From: Streptomyces sp. MUM 178J
Lineage (GTDB): Bacteria > Actinomycetota > Actinomycetes > Streptomycetales > Streptomycetaceae
Direction of reading: 5' to 3'
Length of the DNA stretch: 64,000 nucleotides
NCBI RefSeq assembly: GCF_022414575.1
Contig: NZ_JADWYQ010000026.1
Location: 32,135-96,134, forward strand
Shown here: positions 47,208 to 56,558 of the stretch, piece by piece
Numbering within the stretch: position 1 is the first letter of the stretch
How the letters are laid out: each line of letters begins with the position of its first letter
Program-made: the position numbers and the translations under genes
The notes under the pieces: model-generated
What the model was told of the DNA's origin: nothing
The model's database searches: none
What the model saw: the letters and a program-made list of their open reading frames with translations, nothing else

Positions 47208-47714
47208 ATGGCGGGCCTCGAGGGTGTGGAGCAGCCGCGGCAGCGCATGGGTGCGACGGCCGCGAAATGGGCGCCGACCGTGGAGGACGAACGGGCGCTC
47301 AAGGCGGTGGAGTTGTTCGGCAACCCCGCCGAGGAGGTGGTCCGGCTGCCGTCCCGCCCGGAGTCCGCCGCGACCGCGCGCCGGCTCGCGCAGAGCGTGG
47401 CGCAGCGTCAGTGGATGCTTCCCCTGCAGTGCTCCGAGAATGTGGTGCTCCTGGTCTCGGAGCTCGTCGGCAACGCGGTCCGGCACACCGGCGCACGCAT
47501 CTTCGGTCTGCGGATGCGGCGGCCGCGCCCCTGCTGGGTCAGGGTCGAGGTCCAGGACCCCTCGCGCGGGCTGCCGTGTCTGATGCCGGTGCAGCCGCTG
47601 GATGTCAGCGGCCGCGGGCTGTTCCTCGTCGACAAGCTCTCCGACCGGTGGGGCGTCGATCTGCTGCCGCGGGGCAAGACGACCTGGTTCGAACTGCGCG
47701 TCGCCGAGCGCTGA
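47208..47714 (+). CDS. GHKL ATP-binding regulatory protein (anti-sigma-like)
   Basis: The 168-residue protein is a stand-alone histidine-kinase-type ATPase fold: LVSELVGNAVRHTG (N box), VEVQDPSRGLPC (G1) and VSGRGLFLVDKLSDRWG (G2), ending in KTTWFELRV. Streptomyces have many such RsbW/SpoIIAB-like proteins, which may phosphorylate or sequester partner proteins. The start is ATG 47208 or, 9 bases upstream, ATG 47199; neither has a clear ribosome site. The upstream region holds four inverted repeats within 170 bases. Confidence 0.85.
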   Translation: MAGLEGVEQPRQRMGATAAKWAPTVEDERALKAVELFGNPAEEVVRLPSRPESAATARRLAQSVAQRQWMLPLQCSENVVLLVSELVGNAVRHTGARIFGLRMRRPRPCWVRVEVQDPSRGLPCLMPVQPLDVSGRGLFLVDKLSDRWGVDLLPRGKTTWFELRVAER

Positions 47715-47720
47715 GGCGGC

Positions 47721-47750
47721 CCCGGCGCACAGAAGCCCCCTCGCGCCGGG
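47721..47750 (+). terminator. Short hairpin after the GHKL gene
   Basis: CCCGGCGC (47721-47728) and GCGCCGGG (47743-47750) form an 8-bp stem with a 14-base loop, 6 bases after the stop. Confidence 0.5.
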
Positions 47751-48104
47751 TTGGGGCGCCGCGGGGGCATCTATGGAGAGCGTGCGCGGATCAAGGGGGT
47801 GTATCCGCCACCGCCGAGACGACCTGGCCCGGGTCAATGGGGGTCGTGGCATCGACTATGGCAGACGGGGGCCTCCTCTCCAAAAGAACACACCGGTGCA
47901 TACCGCAATGAATCGGGTGTTTCGGATGGTGAATCGTAGGTGAAGTGGGCCACCCGCCTCTCAATCAATGAGTAAATGGCGACTTAACGATGAGAATCCT
48001 TAGTCGATTAGCCCGGCGGTCACCGGGTCGGGCGGCGACCCGCGAACATCCGAAATTGTGTCAAGCGTCACCTTTCGGGTATTTCGCCCCTACTGTGCTC
48101 TTCC
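47751..48104 (+). promoter_or_regulatory. Intergenic region with promoter of the YVTN lipoprotein gene
   Basis: The region is less GC-rich than its surroundings. TACTGT at 48091-48096 is a fair -10 box, which would start the transcript at or just before GTG 48105 and leave little or no leader. No matching -35 is convincing. No other gene is supported here. Confidence 0.4.
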
Positions 48105-49334
48105 GTGACCGCGATCGACCACCCCTCCCAGCAAGCCGCCCTCCCCGCGCACCCGGCGAAGGCGCTCGCCCGCCGGGCCGCCGCACTCGCCGCCGGCGCC
48201 GTGCTCGTCCTGCTGGCCGGCTGCGGCGCCGCCTCGCAGACCAACGAGGCGCGCGGCACGAACGCCGCCCCGCCCGAGAAGCCGAAGAAGCCCGCCGTAC
48301 CGGACGGGCTGCCCGGCATGCCGCCGGTGCTCGACCCCAAGGACATCTACGCCGCCGACCGGCCGGGCAAGCTCTCGCCCGTGGTCAAGGACTTCCCCTC
48401 ACGGGTGTACGTCCCCAACACCACCTCGAACACCGTCTCCGTCATCGACCCGGAGACGTACAAGGTCATCGAGACGATCCCGGTGGGCAACCATCCACAG
48501 CACGTCGTGCCCTCCTGGGACCTCAAGACGCTCTGGGTGAACAACAACCGGGGCAATACGCTCACCCCGATCGACCCGGCCACCGGCGCCGCGGGCAAGC
48601 CGGTCGACGTCCACGACCCGTACAACCTGTACTTCACGCCCAACGGCAAGCACGCCGTCGTGATGGCCTCCCTCGACCGGGAGCTGGCCTTCCGCGACCC
48701 ACACACCATGGAGCGCGTGCACACCGAGCCGGTCTCCTGCTACGGCGTCAACCACGCCGACTTCTCAGCGGACGGCCGGTACTTCATCGTCTCCTGCGAG
48801 TTCTCCGGCGAACTCCTCAAGGTCGACACCCAGAAGATGAAGGTCGTCGGCCAGCAGAAGCTGCCGTTCGAGGGGGCGATGCCGCAAGATGTGAAACTCT
48901 CCCCGGACGGCAAGACCTTCTACATCGCCGACATGATGGCGCACGGCATGTGGGTGCTGGACGGCGAGAAGTTCACCACGCCCAGGCTGCTGCCCACGGG
49001 CAAGGGCTGCCACGGCCTCTACGTCAGCCGTGACTCCAAGGAGATGTACATCTCCAACCGCGGCGAGGGCTCCGTCTCCGTCTTCGACTTCCCCAAGAAC
49101 AAGCTGACGAAGAAGTGGCGGCTGCCGGACGGCGGCAGCCCCGACATGGGCGGCGTCTCCGCGGACGGCAAGGTGCTGTGGCTGTCCGGCCGCTACGACG
49201 ACGAGGTCTACGCCATCGACACCCGCACCGGCAAGCAACTCGCCCGCATCCCGGTGGGCGGCGGCCCCCACGGCCTGGCGGTCTATCCGCAGCCCGGCCG
49301 CTACTCGCTGGGCCACACCGGAATCTTCCGCTGA
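48105..49334 (+). CDS. YVTN-family beta-propeller lipoprotein
   Basis: The 409-residue protein has a lipoprotein signal (ALARRAAALAAGAVLVLLAGC) and a spacer. A seven-bladed propeller follows, made of YVTN-type repeats (VYVPNTTSNTVSVIDPETYK, VIETIPVGNHPQHVVPS, EMYISNRGEGSVSVFDF, LARIPVGGGPHGLAVYP). Such proteins sit on the outer face of the membrane and bind partners or ligands; no catalytic motif is visible. GTG 48105 is the only start that gives a full signal peptide. It is monocistronic with a strong terminator. Confidence 0.9.
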   Translation: MTAIDHPSQQAALPAHPAKALARRAAALAAGAVLVLLAGCGAASQTNEARGTNAAPPEKPKKPAVPDGLPGMPPVLDPKDIYAADRPGKLSPVVKDFPSRVYVPNTTSNTVSVIDPETYKVIETIPVGNHPQHVVPSWDLKTLWVNNNRGNTLTPIDPATGAAGKPVDVHDPYNLYFTPNGKHAVVMASLDRELAFRDPHTMERVHTEPVSCYGVNHADFSADGRYFIVSCEFSGELLKVDTQKMKVVGQQKLPFEGAMPQDVKLSPDGKTFYIADMMAHGMWVLDGEKFTTPRLLPTGKGCHGLYVSRDSKEMYISNRGEGSVSVFDFPKNKLTKKWRLPDGGSPDMGGVSADGKVLWLSGRYDDEVYAIDTRTGKQLARIPVGGGPHGLAVYPQPGRYSLGHTGIFR

Positions 49335-49341
49335 GCCGGAT

Positions 49342-49386
49342 GCGCCCCGCCGCAGAGCGGCCGCCGCCGGCCCGGCGGCGGGGCGC
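49342..49386 (+). terminator. Terminator after the YVTN lipoprotein gene
   Basis: GCGCCCCGCCG (49342-49352) and CGGCGGGGCGC (49376-49386) form a perfect 11-bp stem 7 bases after the stop, with a GC-rich loop that pairs further. Confidence 0.8.
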
Positions 49387-49692
49387 AGCGCTCACACACG
49401 GGCGCGCTCGCCCTGACCGGCCTCGCCCACGCTGACCGGCCTCGCCTTCCCGCCCGCCCTGCCGAGCAGCCGACAGGCAGAACCGACTCGACGGCCCGGG
49501 CATCCCCGCCCGGGCTGTCCTGCGTCTGCCAGCCGCCTACAGGCTGAACTCTCCTATGGAACCGTCGCGACTGGGAGCGCGGCCCTCATGGGGTCAGGCC
49601 GGCGGCCCGGTCGTCGCAGGCGCCCTCGCGCTCGCCCGGGCAGAAGGACTAGCCTGCTGCTCCAGCACCTCAGCGGTGATCGGGGGGTACAC
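49387..49692 (+). other. Upstream region of the conflict-system operon
   Basis: This 306-base stretch holds a short direct repeat (CTGACCGGCCTCGCC twice, 49413-49448) and must contain the operon promoter. TAGCCT (49650-49655) and TATGGA (49554-49559) are weak -10 candidates without good -35 partners. I see no gene. Confidence 0.4.
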
Positions 49693-50088
49693 GTGAGCGA
49701 TGGGATCACTCAGGTGCGGCTCGACGACGGGACGGTCGTCTGGGCCCGGGTCAGCCAGCCGGAGCAACTCGACACCGGCGGCGGCGCCTACCAGGACTCC
49801 GGTGTCGGCAGCCGGATCGCCGATCTGGCCGGTGGCCTGGCGGACACCGTCCGCGGCGTCATCGGCTCACTGCGCATGGGTATGGCCGCCGCGGCCCCGC
49901 ACGAGGTCACGGTCGAGTTCGGCCTCGAACTGGCCGCCAAGTCGGGCCAGGTGGTCAGCCTGGTGGCGGACGGTGAGGGCAAGGCCGCCATCACGGTCAC
50001 GCTCACCTGGTCCGAGCGCGGCAGCTCTGAGCGCGGCAGCTCTGAGCGCGGCAGCTCCGAGCGTGGCGACACCCCCTGCGCCGTATGA
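49693..50088 (+). CDS. Trypsin-co-occurring (Trypco1/CU044_2847-type) protein
   Basis: The 131-residue protein fits the small Trypco1 family, which is defined by its linkage to trypsin-like proteins in predicted bacterial conflict systems: ITQVRLDDGTVVWARVS, then GSRIADLAGGLADTVRGVIGSLRMGM and HEVTVEFGLELAAKSGQVVSLVADG. It may be a substrate or partner of the adjacent protease. GTG 49693 follows GGGGGG by 5 bases. The C-terminal tail is four copies of SERGS-type repeats from a 15-bp tandem repeat (about 50010-50064). The stop overlaps the next gene (ATGA). Confidence 0.82.
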   Translation: MSDGITQVRLDDGTVVWARVSQPEQLDTGGGAYQDSGVGSRIADLAGGLADTVRGVIGSLRMGMAAAAPHEVTVEFGLELAAKSGQVVSLVADGEGKAAITVTLTWSERGSSERGSSERGSSERGDTPCAV

Positions 50089-52106
50089 GCCCCTTGGACG
50101 CTCTCGTGCGCAGGGCCGTGGTGTGCATCTCCGGGCCCGCGGCCGGGTATGACGAGCGCAGCGCAGGGTATTGGGGCAGCGGCTTCTTCATCGCCCCGAC
50201 CTGGGTGCTGACCTGTGCACACGTGGTGGGCAAGGGGGGTGGCGCCGTGTGGAGCGGAGAAGACGCCGTCGATGTTTCCTGGGCCGGCGGCACCAGCGCC
50301 GGCACCGTGCGGCTCGCGCTGCCGGCGCCCGATCCGCCCGGGGCCGCGTTCCACCGCTGGCCCGCCCCTGATCTGGCCCTGGTGCAGGTCCCGGAGGCCG
50401 CTGATGCCGAGTGTGTGTGGCTCGCCGACCGGCCCGGGCCGTTCTCCGGAGCGCGGATTTCGCTCCACGGCTGGTCGCTGGAGACCGGCACGCGCAGCTA
50501 CCGGCCCGCCGCGGGGCAGGTCACCGGCGCGGACGGGCCGTTGATGCTGTTACGCGGTGAGCGCCCGGTCGAGGGCACCTCGGGCGGCCCGGTCGTGGAC
50601 ACCGCCCGCGGCGCCGTCATCGGCGTGTGCAAGGCGCGTGACGAGGCCGACCCCACCGCCGGGATCGCCGTCCCCGTCACCGCCCTGCACGGCCTGTACG
50701 AGCTGCCCGGCGGCGAACTGCTGCACGAGGTGATCAGTGCCCACGACAGGCACCATCTGCACCGTCACCGCGCGCTGGGCGGTGATTCCTCCTGGATCGA
50801 CGCCCACTTCGAACTGCGGGCCAACCGGTTCGGCGGGTTCGACCCGGGGCGGCGGGCCCACCTCTTCGGCCGGCTCGCCGAGCTGACCCCGCCCACGACC
50901 CCCGGCGAGGTCGCCGCCCTGGTGGACGCCGTGCGCCACCGCAAGATGCTGGGGCGCTGCCAGGGCCTCGACGAGGCCGCCCCGCGCACCTGGCGGGAGG
51001 GCGTGGGACTGCTCTACGAGCCGGACGAGACCCAGGAGCTGATGGCGGTTGCCCTGTATGCCGCCAAGGTGGTGGCCGCCGTCCGGGCCCGGGGCCATGC
51101 CGGAGACGCAGCCGCGCTGCGGGAGCTGGGCGACTGGGTGCGGGAGACCGTCGAGCCGCTCATCGGCGTCCGGCAGGAGGTGCAGACGATCCTCGACGGC
51201 AGCGGCCCCGTCGCCGATGCTTCCTGGCCGCGGCCCCGTGCCGCAGTCCGCGTCGTCATCCGCCCCCGCAGCTACGGCGACCGTCACCCTTGGGAGGTCA
51301 AGCTGGACTTCGGCCAGGGCGAGGTGACCGGGCTCAGCGGCGATGACACCGGGACGGTGCGCGGGAAGCTGCGGGACGCCCTGCGGCAGCCGATCGCCGA
51401 GGCGCTGGGCCGGTGCGACGTCGGGGACGAGCCGGCCGCCGTGGAGTTCGTGGTGCCGCGCGAGTTGTTCGACGAACCGTTCCACACCTGGCAGCTCGCC
51501 CCGCGCCGCACCCCCGAGGGCGGCACCGACCCCAACGGGCTGCCGCTGGGCCAGCGCCGCTTCGTCGTGGTGCGCGACCTGCTGCGCACCACCATGGCGC
51601 CCACCCAGGAGTGGCAGCGCCGCTGGGCGGGCGTCGCCGAAGGCCCGCCCACGGCGGTGCCGCTGCGCGCCGAGGTGGCCCGGGAGGGCGCGCACACCCG
51701 GCGCGGTGAGTCCTGGCACGCCGCCTACGACCGGCTCTCCGGCGCCGCGCCGGAGAGCGTGGCGGTGTTCTGCGGTCCGGTCGCCGCGGGGGAGGGGGCC
51801 GAGGCCATGGACGCGGCGCTCGCCGCCGGGTATCCGGTCGCCATCTGGCGCAGCCTGGCCGCCGGGCACCGGGATTGCGCCGAATTCCACCAGCAGGCCG
51901 AGAAGTTCGTGGCCGCCGTCCGCAGCGCCGCGGGGCTGGACTGGCCCGTGCGCAGCCTGCGCATCCGCACCGACGATCCCGGCCTGCAGGACCCCAGGAT
52001 GACCTGGGGTCGCTCCATCGTCCTGCTGTACGACTCGCCCGAACAGCTGCCGGAGGAGGATGGACCGATACGCGAGCCCTGTCCAGCCCCGCCGATGACA
52101 TGGTGA
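50085..52106 (+). CDS. Trypsin-VMAP protein of a vWA-MoxR ternary conflict system
   Basis: The 673-residue protein has an N-terminal trypsin-like domain with an intact triad: His46 in LTCAHVVG, Asp96 in DLALVQV, Ser166 in GTSGGPVV. A helical middle domain and a C-terminal VMAP-C region (DPNGLPLGQRRFVVVRDLL, AAYPVAIWR-like GYPVAIWRSL, DPGLQDPRMTWGRSIVLLYD) follow. VMAP proteins are the hub of NTP-dependent ternary systems with MoxR ATPases and vWA proteins; a fused peptidase is a usual effector. ATG 50085 overlaps the Trypco1 stop. Codon TTA at 50550-50552 predicts dependence on bldA. Confidence 0.88.
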   Translation: MSPLDALVRRAVVCISGPAAGYDERSAGYWGSGFFIAPTWVLTCAHVVGKGGGAVWSGEDAVDVSWAGGTSAGTVRLALPAPDPPGAAFHRWPAPDLALVQVPEAADAECVWLADRPGPFSGARISLHGWSLETGTRSYRPAAGQVTGADGPLMLLRGERPVEGTSGGPVVDTARGAVIGVCKARDEADPTAGIAVPVTALHGLYELPGGELLHEVISAHDRHHLHRHRALGGDSSWIDAHFELRANRFGGFDPGRRAHLFGRLAELTPPTTPGEVAALVDAVRHRKMLGRCQGLDEAAPRTWREGVGLLYEPDETQELMAVALYAAKVVAAVRARGHAGDAAALRELGDWVRETVEPLIGVRQEVQTILDGSGPVADASWPRPRAAVRVVIRPRSYGDRHPWEVKLDFGQGEVTGLSGDDTGTVRGKLRDALRQPIAEALGRCDVGDEPAAVEFVVPRELFDEPFHTWQLAPRRTPEGGTDPNGLPLGQRRFVVVRDLLRTTMAPTQEWQRRWAGVAEGPPTAVPLRAEVAREGAHTRRGESWHAAYDRLSGAAPESVAVFCGPVAAGEGAEAMDAALAAGYPVAIWRSLAAGHRDCAEFHQQAEKFVAAVRSAAGLDWPVRSLRIRTDDPGLQDPRMTWGRSIVLLYDSPEQLPEEDGPIREPCPAPPMTW

Positions 52107-52218
52107 TTCGTGCGATGGCAACGGACTGTCGTGTTCCCGCCGTTCGGGCCGTTCCGGGGCTTCCGGCCCATGCCGCGAGCGGTACCGTCGACCTTCCTGG
52201 CCTGTGAGGAGGCCCTTG

Positions 52219-53250
52219 GTGACTGACTGGCGCATCTACCGCGGCGCGGGGCTCCCACACGACGGAATAGGGCGGTTGCCCGCCCCTCCACCGTGGCGGG
52301 ACTTCACCGTGGCCGAATCGGGCTCGGAACCGGGCGCGCCGGACGGCACATCCGGCGTGGACCAGGACGCTGCCCGGCGTCTTGGCGTGCGTCGGCGGCT
52401 GGTGGAGAATCACCATCCGCGCCCCGAGGAGGTCGAGGCCGTCAACGCCGCCCTCTATCTGCGCCGCCCCCTGCTGGTCACCGGCAATCCGGGCGCGGGC
52501 AAGTCCACGCTCGCCCACGCCGTGGCCTTCGAGCTCCAGCTGGGCCGGGTGCTGCGCTGGCCCATCGTCAGCCGCTCCACATTGCTGGACGGCCTCTACC
52601 GCTACGACGCCATCGGCCGACTCCAGGACGTGCAGCTGGAACGGGCCTCCGGAGCGGCCGGCGCGGAGGAGCCCCGTTCCATCGGGGCGTACGTCCGGCT
52701 CGGGCCGCTGGGCACCGCTCTGCTGCCTTCGGCCACCCCGCGGGCAGTCCTTGTCGACGAGCTCGACAAGAGCGGCCTCGACCTCCCCAACGACCTGCTG
52801 AACGTCCTGGAGGAAGGCGAGTTCACCATCCCCGAGCTGGAGCGGGTCGCCGACCGCGAGCCGGATGTCGAGGTCCTCACCGACGACGGCGCCCGCACCA
52901 CCGTGCACGCCGGCCGAGTGCGCTGCACGACCTTTCCCTTCATGGTCCTGACCTCCAACGGGGAGCGCGACTTCCCGCCCGCGCTGCTGCGCCGCTGCAT
53001 CCAGCTTGAGCTGGAGCCGCCCGGCGAGGAGCAGCTCGTGGCCATGGTCAAGGCCCATCTGGGCGACTGCGCCGCCACCGAGGGCGAGGATCTGATCGAA
53101 CAGTTCCTCGGCCGCGAACCCGGCGTCGTCATCGCCGCGGACCAGTTGCTGAACGCGCTGTTCCTCACCCAGCACGCGCCGAGCGCCGAGCGCGTCACCC
53201 GGGACCGGCTGGCCGAGATGCTGATGCAGCCTCTGGACCGGCCGAGGTGA
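52219..53250 (+). CDS. MoxR-type AAA+ ATPase
   Basis: The 343-residue protein has Walker A GNPGAGKST (about 89-97), Walker B VLVDELDKS (about 178-185), a sensor segment LTSNGERDFPPALLRRC and the SRSTLLDGLYRYDAIGRL insertion common in this MoxR branch. MoxR ATPases remodel protein complexes together with vWA proteins. GTG 52219 is chosen because GAGGAGG lies 6 bases upstream; in-frame GTG 52204 and TTG 52216 lack a site. It sits 112 bases after the VMAP gene and 6 bases before the vWA gene, so the three form the ternary core. Confidence 0.92.
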   Translation: MTDWRIYRGAGLPHDGIGRLPAPPPWRDFTVAESGSEPGAPDGTSGVDQDAARRLGVRRRLVENHHPRPEEVEAVNAALYLRRPLLVTGNPGAGKSTLAHAVAFELQLGRVLRWPIVSRSTLLDGLYRYDAIGRLQDVQLERASGAAGAEEPRSIGAYVRLGPLGTALLPSATPRAVLVDELDKSGLDLPNDLLNVLEEGEFTIPELERVADREPDVEVLTDDGARTTVHAGRVRCTTFPFMVLTSNGERDFPPALLRRCIQLELEPPGEEQLVAMVKAHLGDCAATEGEDLIEQFLGREPGVVIAADQLLNALFLTQHAPSAERVTRDRLAEMLMQPLDRPR

Positions 53251-53256
53251 TCGCCG

Positions 53257-56200
53257 ATGACGTCGCCTCCGCGCGATCAGCGGCTCGCCGTGCTGATGGC
53301 ACGGTTGCGCGCCGCGGGCTGGGAGCCGACCGCCGAGGAGGTCGCCGACGCCCTGTGGCTGGCCCAGTGGACAGGCTCGGCTACGCGGCCCGGCACGGCC
53401 GGCGACCTGGCCGGCGCCGACCCGCCCGAACCGCCCCCGGCAGCGGACCCCGGCAGGCCCCCGGCCGAGCGCCCCAGGACACCGGAGCCGCACGGCAGCA
53501 GCGCCGAGCCGCAGCGGCAGGCGGGCGACCGGGCCGCTGACGGCTCCGTCTCGCTGTTCGCCGAAGGACCCGGCGTAGGCGGGCGCTCCGATGCCTTCCC
53601 GGTCCGGGCCCCGGCCGCAGCGGCCCTGCCCGGGCTGCTCAGGCTGCAGCGGGCCCTTCGACCGCTGCGCCGCTACCGGCCGTTGGCCCCGCCCACCCGG
53701 CGCCGCCTCGACGAGGAGGCCACCGCCGACCGCAGCGCCCGCGCCGGGGTGCTGCGGCCCGTCTTCCGCCCCGTCGAGCGGTGGGACATCGACATCCAGC
53801 TGCTGCTGGACTCCTCACCCTCGATGGTCGTCTGGGAGCGGATGTTCCAGGAGTTACGCCAGGTCTGCGAGCAGCTGGGCGTCTTCCGGGACGTTCAGGC
53901 GCACTATCTGCACCGCGGCGAGGACGGGACGCCGCAGATCGGCACCGCAGCCCGGGCCCGCGACGGCGGGCGGCTGCGGCTGCGCCCCGCGGGACAGTTC
54001 CGCGACCCCACCGGGCGGCGGCTGACCTTGGTGATCAGCGATTGCGTGGGGCCGCTGTGGCGGGAGGGCAGCGCCCAGCGCCTGCTCCACCGGTGGCTGT
54101 CCTGCTCCCCGGTCGCCCTCGTGCAACCGCTGCCGCCCCGCCTGTGGCACCGCACCGGACTGCCCGCCGCCACCGGGCTGCTGACCCGAGACCGGTCCCT
54201 GGGAACCTCGCTCGGCTTCCGGCCCGAGTCGTACGGTCCGGGGCGGCCCCCGGACCGGCGGGCGCTGCCCGTGCCGGTGCTGCTGCCCACTGCCCCGGCG
54301 CTGGGCACATGGGCCGGGCTGCTTTCCCGAACCGGGCCCGCCGCGGTGCGCGGCGCGGCCGCCTGGGTGCGCCCGGACCATCCGCCGGCGCCCCCGCCCC
54401 GACAGGAGCAGACGGCCCGCAAAGCCGATGAGCTGGTGCGGGCCTTCGCTGCCAGCGCCTCACCAGGCGCCCGCAGGCTCGCCGTCCACCTGGCGGCGGC
54501 CCCCACCACGCTGCCCGTCATGCAGGTGGTGCAGCGGGCGGTGCTGCCCGACACCGGGCCCATGGAACTGGCCGAGGTGCTGCTCGGCGGGCTGCTGTGG
54601 CAGGTGCCGGGGCCCGGCAGCGAGGCTGATCTGCCGGCGGAGGTGGCGTTCGGCCCCTGGTACGAGTTCGCAGACGGGGTGCAGGAGATCCTGCTGCACT
54701 CGCTGGACCAGGACGCGGCCGCGCTGGTGCTCAAGCGCTGCTCGGCGTTCATGGCACAGCACTTCGGCAAGGGCACGCGCAACTTCTTCGCGCTCGCCGC
54801 CGCCCGCCTCGCCGACACGGCCGCCGCTTCGCAGCAGGAGCCCGCAGCGCAGGAGCCGGAGCGGGACGAGCCGGCCGCCGCCGAGAGCGCCCTGTTCGCC
54901 GAGGTGCCCGCCCGGGTGGTGCGCTGGTTCCAGCCCGCGCCCTCGGTCGAGGGCGAGGCGGGCCCTGTCGGCAAGGCGGAGGACCTGCTGCGGATGTGGC
55001 AACAGCAGCGGGACCCGGTCCTGCTGGAGGAGGCCCGCACCTACGCTGAGGAGGCCCTCGCTGCCGAGACCGCGCCGGGTGAACGTGCCGTGGAGAGTCC
55101 GGCGGCGAGTGACGACAACGGGGTCCGATCACGCCTTGTGCTGGGCCGGGTGCTGCTCGCGCTCTGCGGCACCCGGACCGTGCGGCACACCGCCGGAGCC
55201 CTGCACCGCACGCTGGAACGGGCCGTCGCCGTGCTCACCGAGGCGGTGGCGCGGACCGAGCCCGGCACCGAGCGGCACACGCACGGTGCGCTGGAGCTCG
55301 CCGCCGCGCACTACGCCGCCTGGCGGGCCGGGGAGCCGTCCGCCCATCTGGCCGCCGCGGAAGAGGTCCTACGGACCCTGTCGCCCACGGGGCTCGCCGC
55401 CGCGGATCGCCGCACCCGCCATCTGCGCCTGGGCCGGGTGCTGCTCGCCGGCGCGGGCGCTGCCCAAGAACCCCACAGCGCCGCCGACGCCGCCGCCGAG
55501 GCCGTGACCGAACTGCGTGCCGCCTGTGACCAGTCGATGTCAGGCGAGGTCCCGGACGTGCTGCGGGCCGGGGCGCTGGTCGACCTCGCCGAGGCGCTGC
55601 GGCTGGCCGGGGACCGCGGGGCCGAGGTGCTGGACGCCCTGGACCGGGCCGACCGTCTGGCCGACGGCGACGAGGGGCTGCGCGCCCGCGTGCTGCCCGC
55701 CCGCGCCCGCGCCCTGGGCGAGGCCGGACGCTGGGCCGAGTCCGACGCCGCCTATGCCGCGGCGGCCGACCTCGCGCCCCGGGACAGTCTGCTGCGCGGC
55801 GAACTCCTCGCGGAGTGGAGTGAGTCGCTGCTGCGGCGCGGGCCGGAAGCGGAGCCGGAGGAGGCCCCGGCCCGGGACGAGGACGCCGCCGCCCAGGCGA
55901 TCGCGCGCGCGGAGGGCGTGCTGCGCGAGGCGTCCGCCACCGTGCCCAGCCGCGAGCCGCTCTTCGGACGGCTGCAACTCCTGCTCGGCCGGACCCTGCT
56001 GCTGCGCTACCGCCAGGACCAGCTGCCGCCCGATCTTTACGAGGGCGTCTACCTGCTCGAACAGGCCGCTCGCCGGTCCGCGGACCCCGCGGTTCGCATC
56101 GACGCCTGGCTGGAGCTGGGCGCGGCCCGGATGCGGTCCCCGGACAGCCCGAACAGCGAGACGACGCAGACCTGGCTGGCTGCGGCCGCCGCCGCCTATG

Positions 56201-56457
56201 CGGCGGCGCTGCAAGAGGCCAGGGCGCAGGGCGAGGCCGGGCCGGGCTCGGTGGCCGCGGCCCGGGCCCTGCACGGGCGGGGTGTCGCCCTGGAGCTGAT
56301 GGGCAGCCACGCCGCGGCGCTGGCGGCCTACGAGGAAGCCGCACGCGAATGGCAGCGGCTGGCAAGCCTTTCCGGCCCGGTGCCCTGGCCGGAGGTCGAG
56401 GCCACCCGGGCCCGTATCGCAGAGCTGACCCGCCCTAGCGGTGCGGAGGCCGAATGA
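53257..56457 (+). CDS. SAV_2336-type vWA/TPR protein of the ternary system
   Basis: The 1,066-residue protein starts with the short SAV_2336-like N-terminal domain (LARLRAAGWEPTAEEVADALWLA type), a Pro-rich linker and a vWA domain with the metal-site motif DSSPS (Asp185-Ser189). A helical middle region (about 390-560) and a long C-terminal TPR-like array (about 570-1050) follow. The vWA domain would dock on the MoxR ATPase and the TPRs bind clients. Codon TTA at 53854-53856 (residue 200) predicts bldA control. The stop lies in ATGA, and an in-frame downstream peptide could also start there. Confidence 0.88.
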   Translation: MTSPPRDQRLAVLMARLRAAGWEPTAEEVADALWLAQWTGSATRPGTAGDLAGADPPEPPPAADPGRPPAERPRTPEPHGSSAEPQRQAGDRAADGSVSLFAEGPGVGGRSDAFPVRAPAAAALPGLLRLQRALRPLRRYRPLAPPTRRRLDEEATADRSARAGVLRPVFRPVERWDIDIQLLLDSSPSMVVWERMFQELRQVCEQLGVFRDVQAHYLHRGEDGTPQIGTAARARDGGRLRLRPAGQFRDPTGRRLTLVISDCVGPLWREGSAQRLLHRWLSCSPVALVQPLPPRLWHRTGLPAATGLLTRDRSLGTSLGFRPESYGPGRPPDRRALPVPVLLPTAPALGTWAGLLSRTGPAAVRGAAAWVRPDHPPAPPPRQEQTARKADELVRAFAASASPGARRLAVHLAAAPTTLPVMQVVQRAVLPDTGPMELAEVLLGGLLWQVPGPGSEADLPAEVAFGPWYEFADGVQEILLHSLDQDAAALVLKRCSAFMAQHFGKGTRNFFALAAARLADTAAASQQEPAAQEPERDEPAAAESALFAEVPARVVRWFQPAPSVEGEAGPVGKAEDLLRMWQQQRDPVLLEEARTYAEEALAAETAPGERAVESPAASDDNGVRSRLVLGRVLLALCGTRTVRHTAGALHRTLERAVAVLTEAVARTEPGTERHTHGALELAAAHYAAWRAGEPSAHLAAAEEVLRTLSPTGLAAADRRTRHLRLGRVLLAGAGAAQEPHSAADAAAEAVTELRAACDQSMSGEVPDVLRAGALVDLAEALRLAGDRGAEVLDALDRADRLADGDEGLRARVLPARARALGEAGRWAESDAAYAAAADLAPRDSLLRGELLAEWSESLLRRGPEAEPEEAPARDEDAAAQAIARAEGVLREASATVPSREPLFGRLQLLLGRTLLLRYRQDQLPPDLYEGVYLLEQAARRSADPAVRIDAWLELGAARMRSPDSPNSETTQTWLAAAAAAYAAALQEARAQGEAGPGSVAAARALHGRGVALELMGSHAAALAAYEEAAREWQRLASLSGPVPWPEVEATRARIAELTRPSGAEAE

Positions 56458-56558
56458 TCAGGGGCCCCAGCTCAAGCGGGTTTCCACGTCAGAGGACACG
56501 GGAAGAACTACCCACCGTGACCGAGCCTCCGGGGCGGGGCCGCAGGGAGGAGAAGAAC

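Noticed and set aside
47990..48104. Leader peptide upstream of the YVTN lipoprotein
   Set aside because: ATG 47990 has no ribosome site, and its frame runs far into the propeller gene without stopping.
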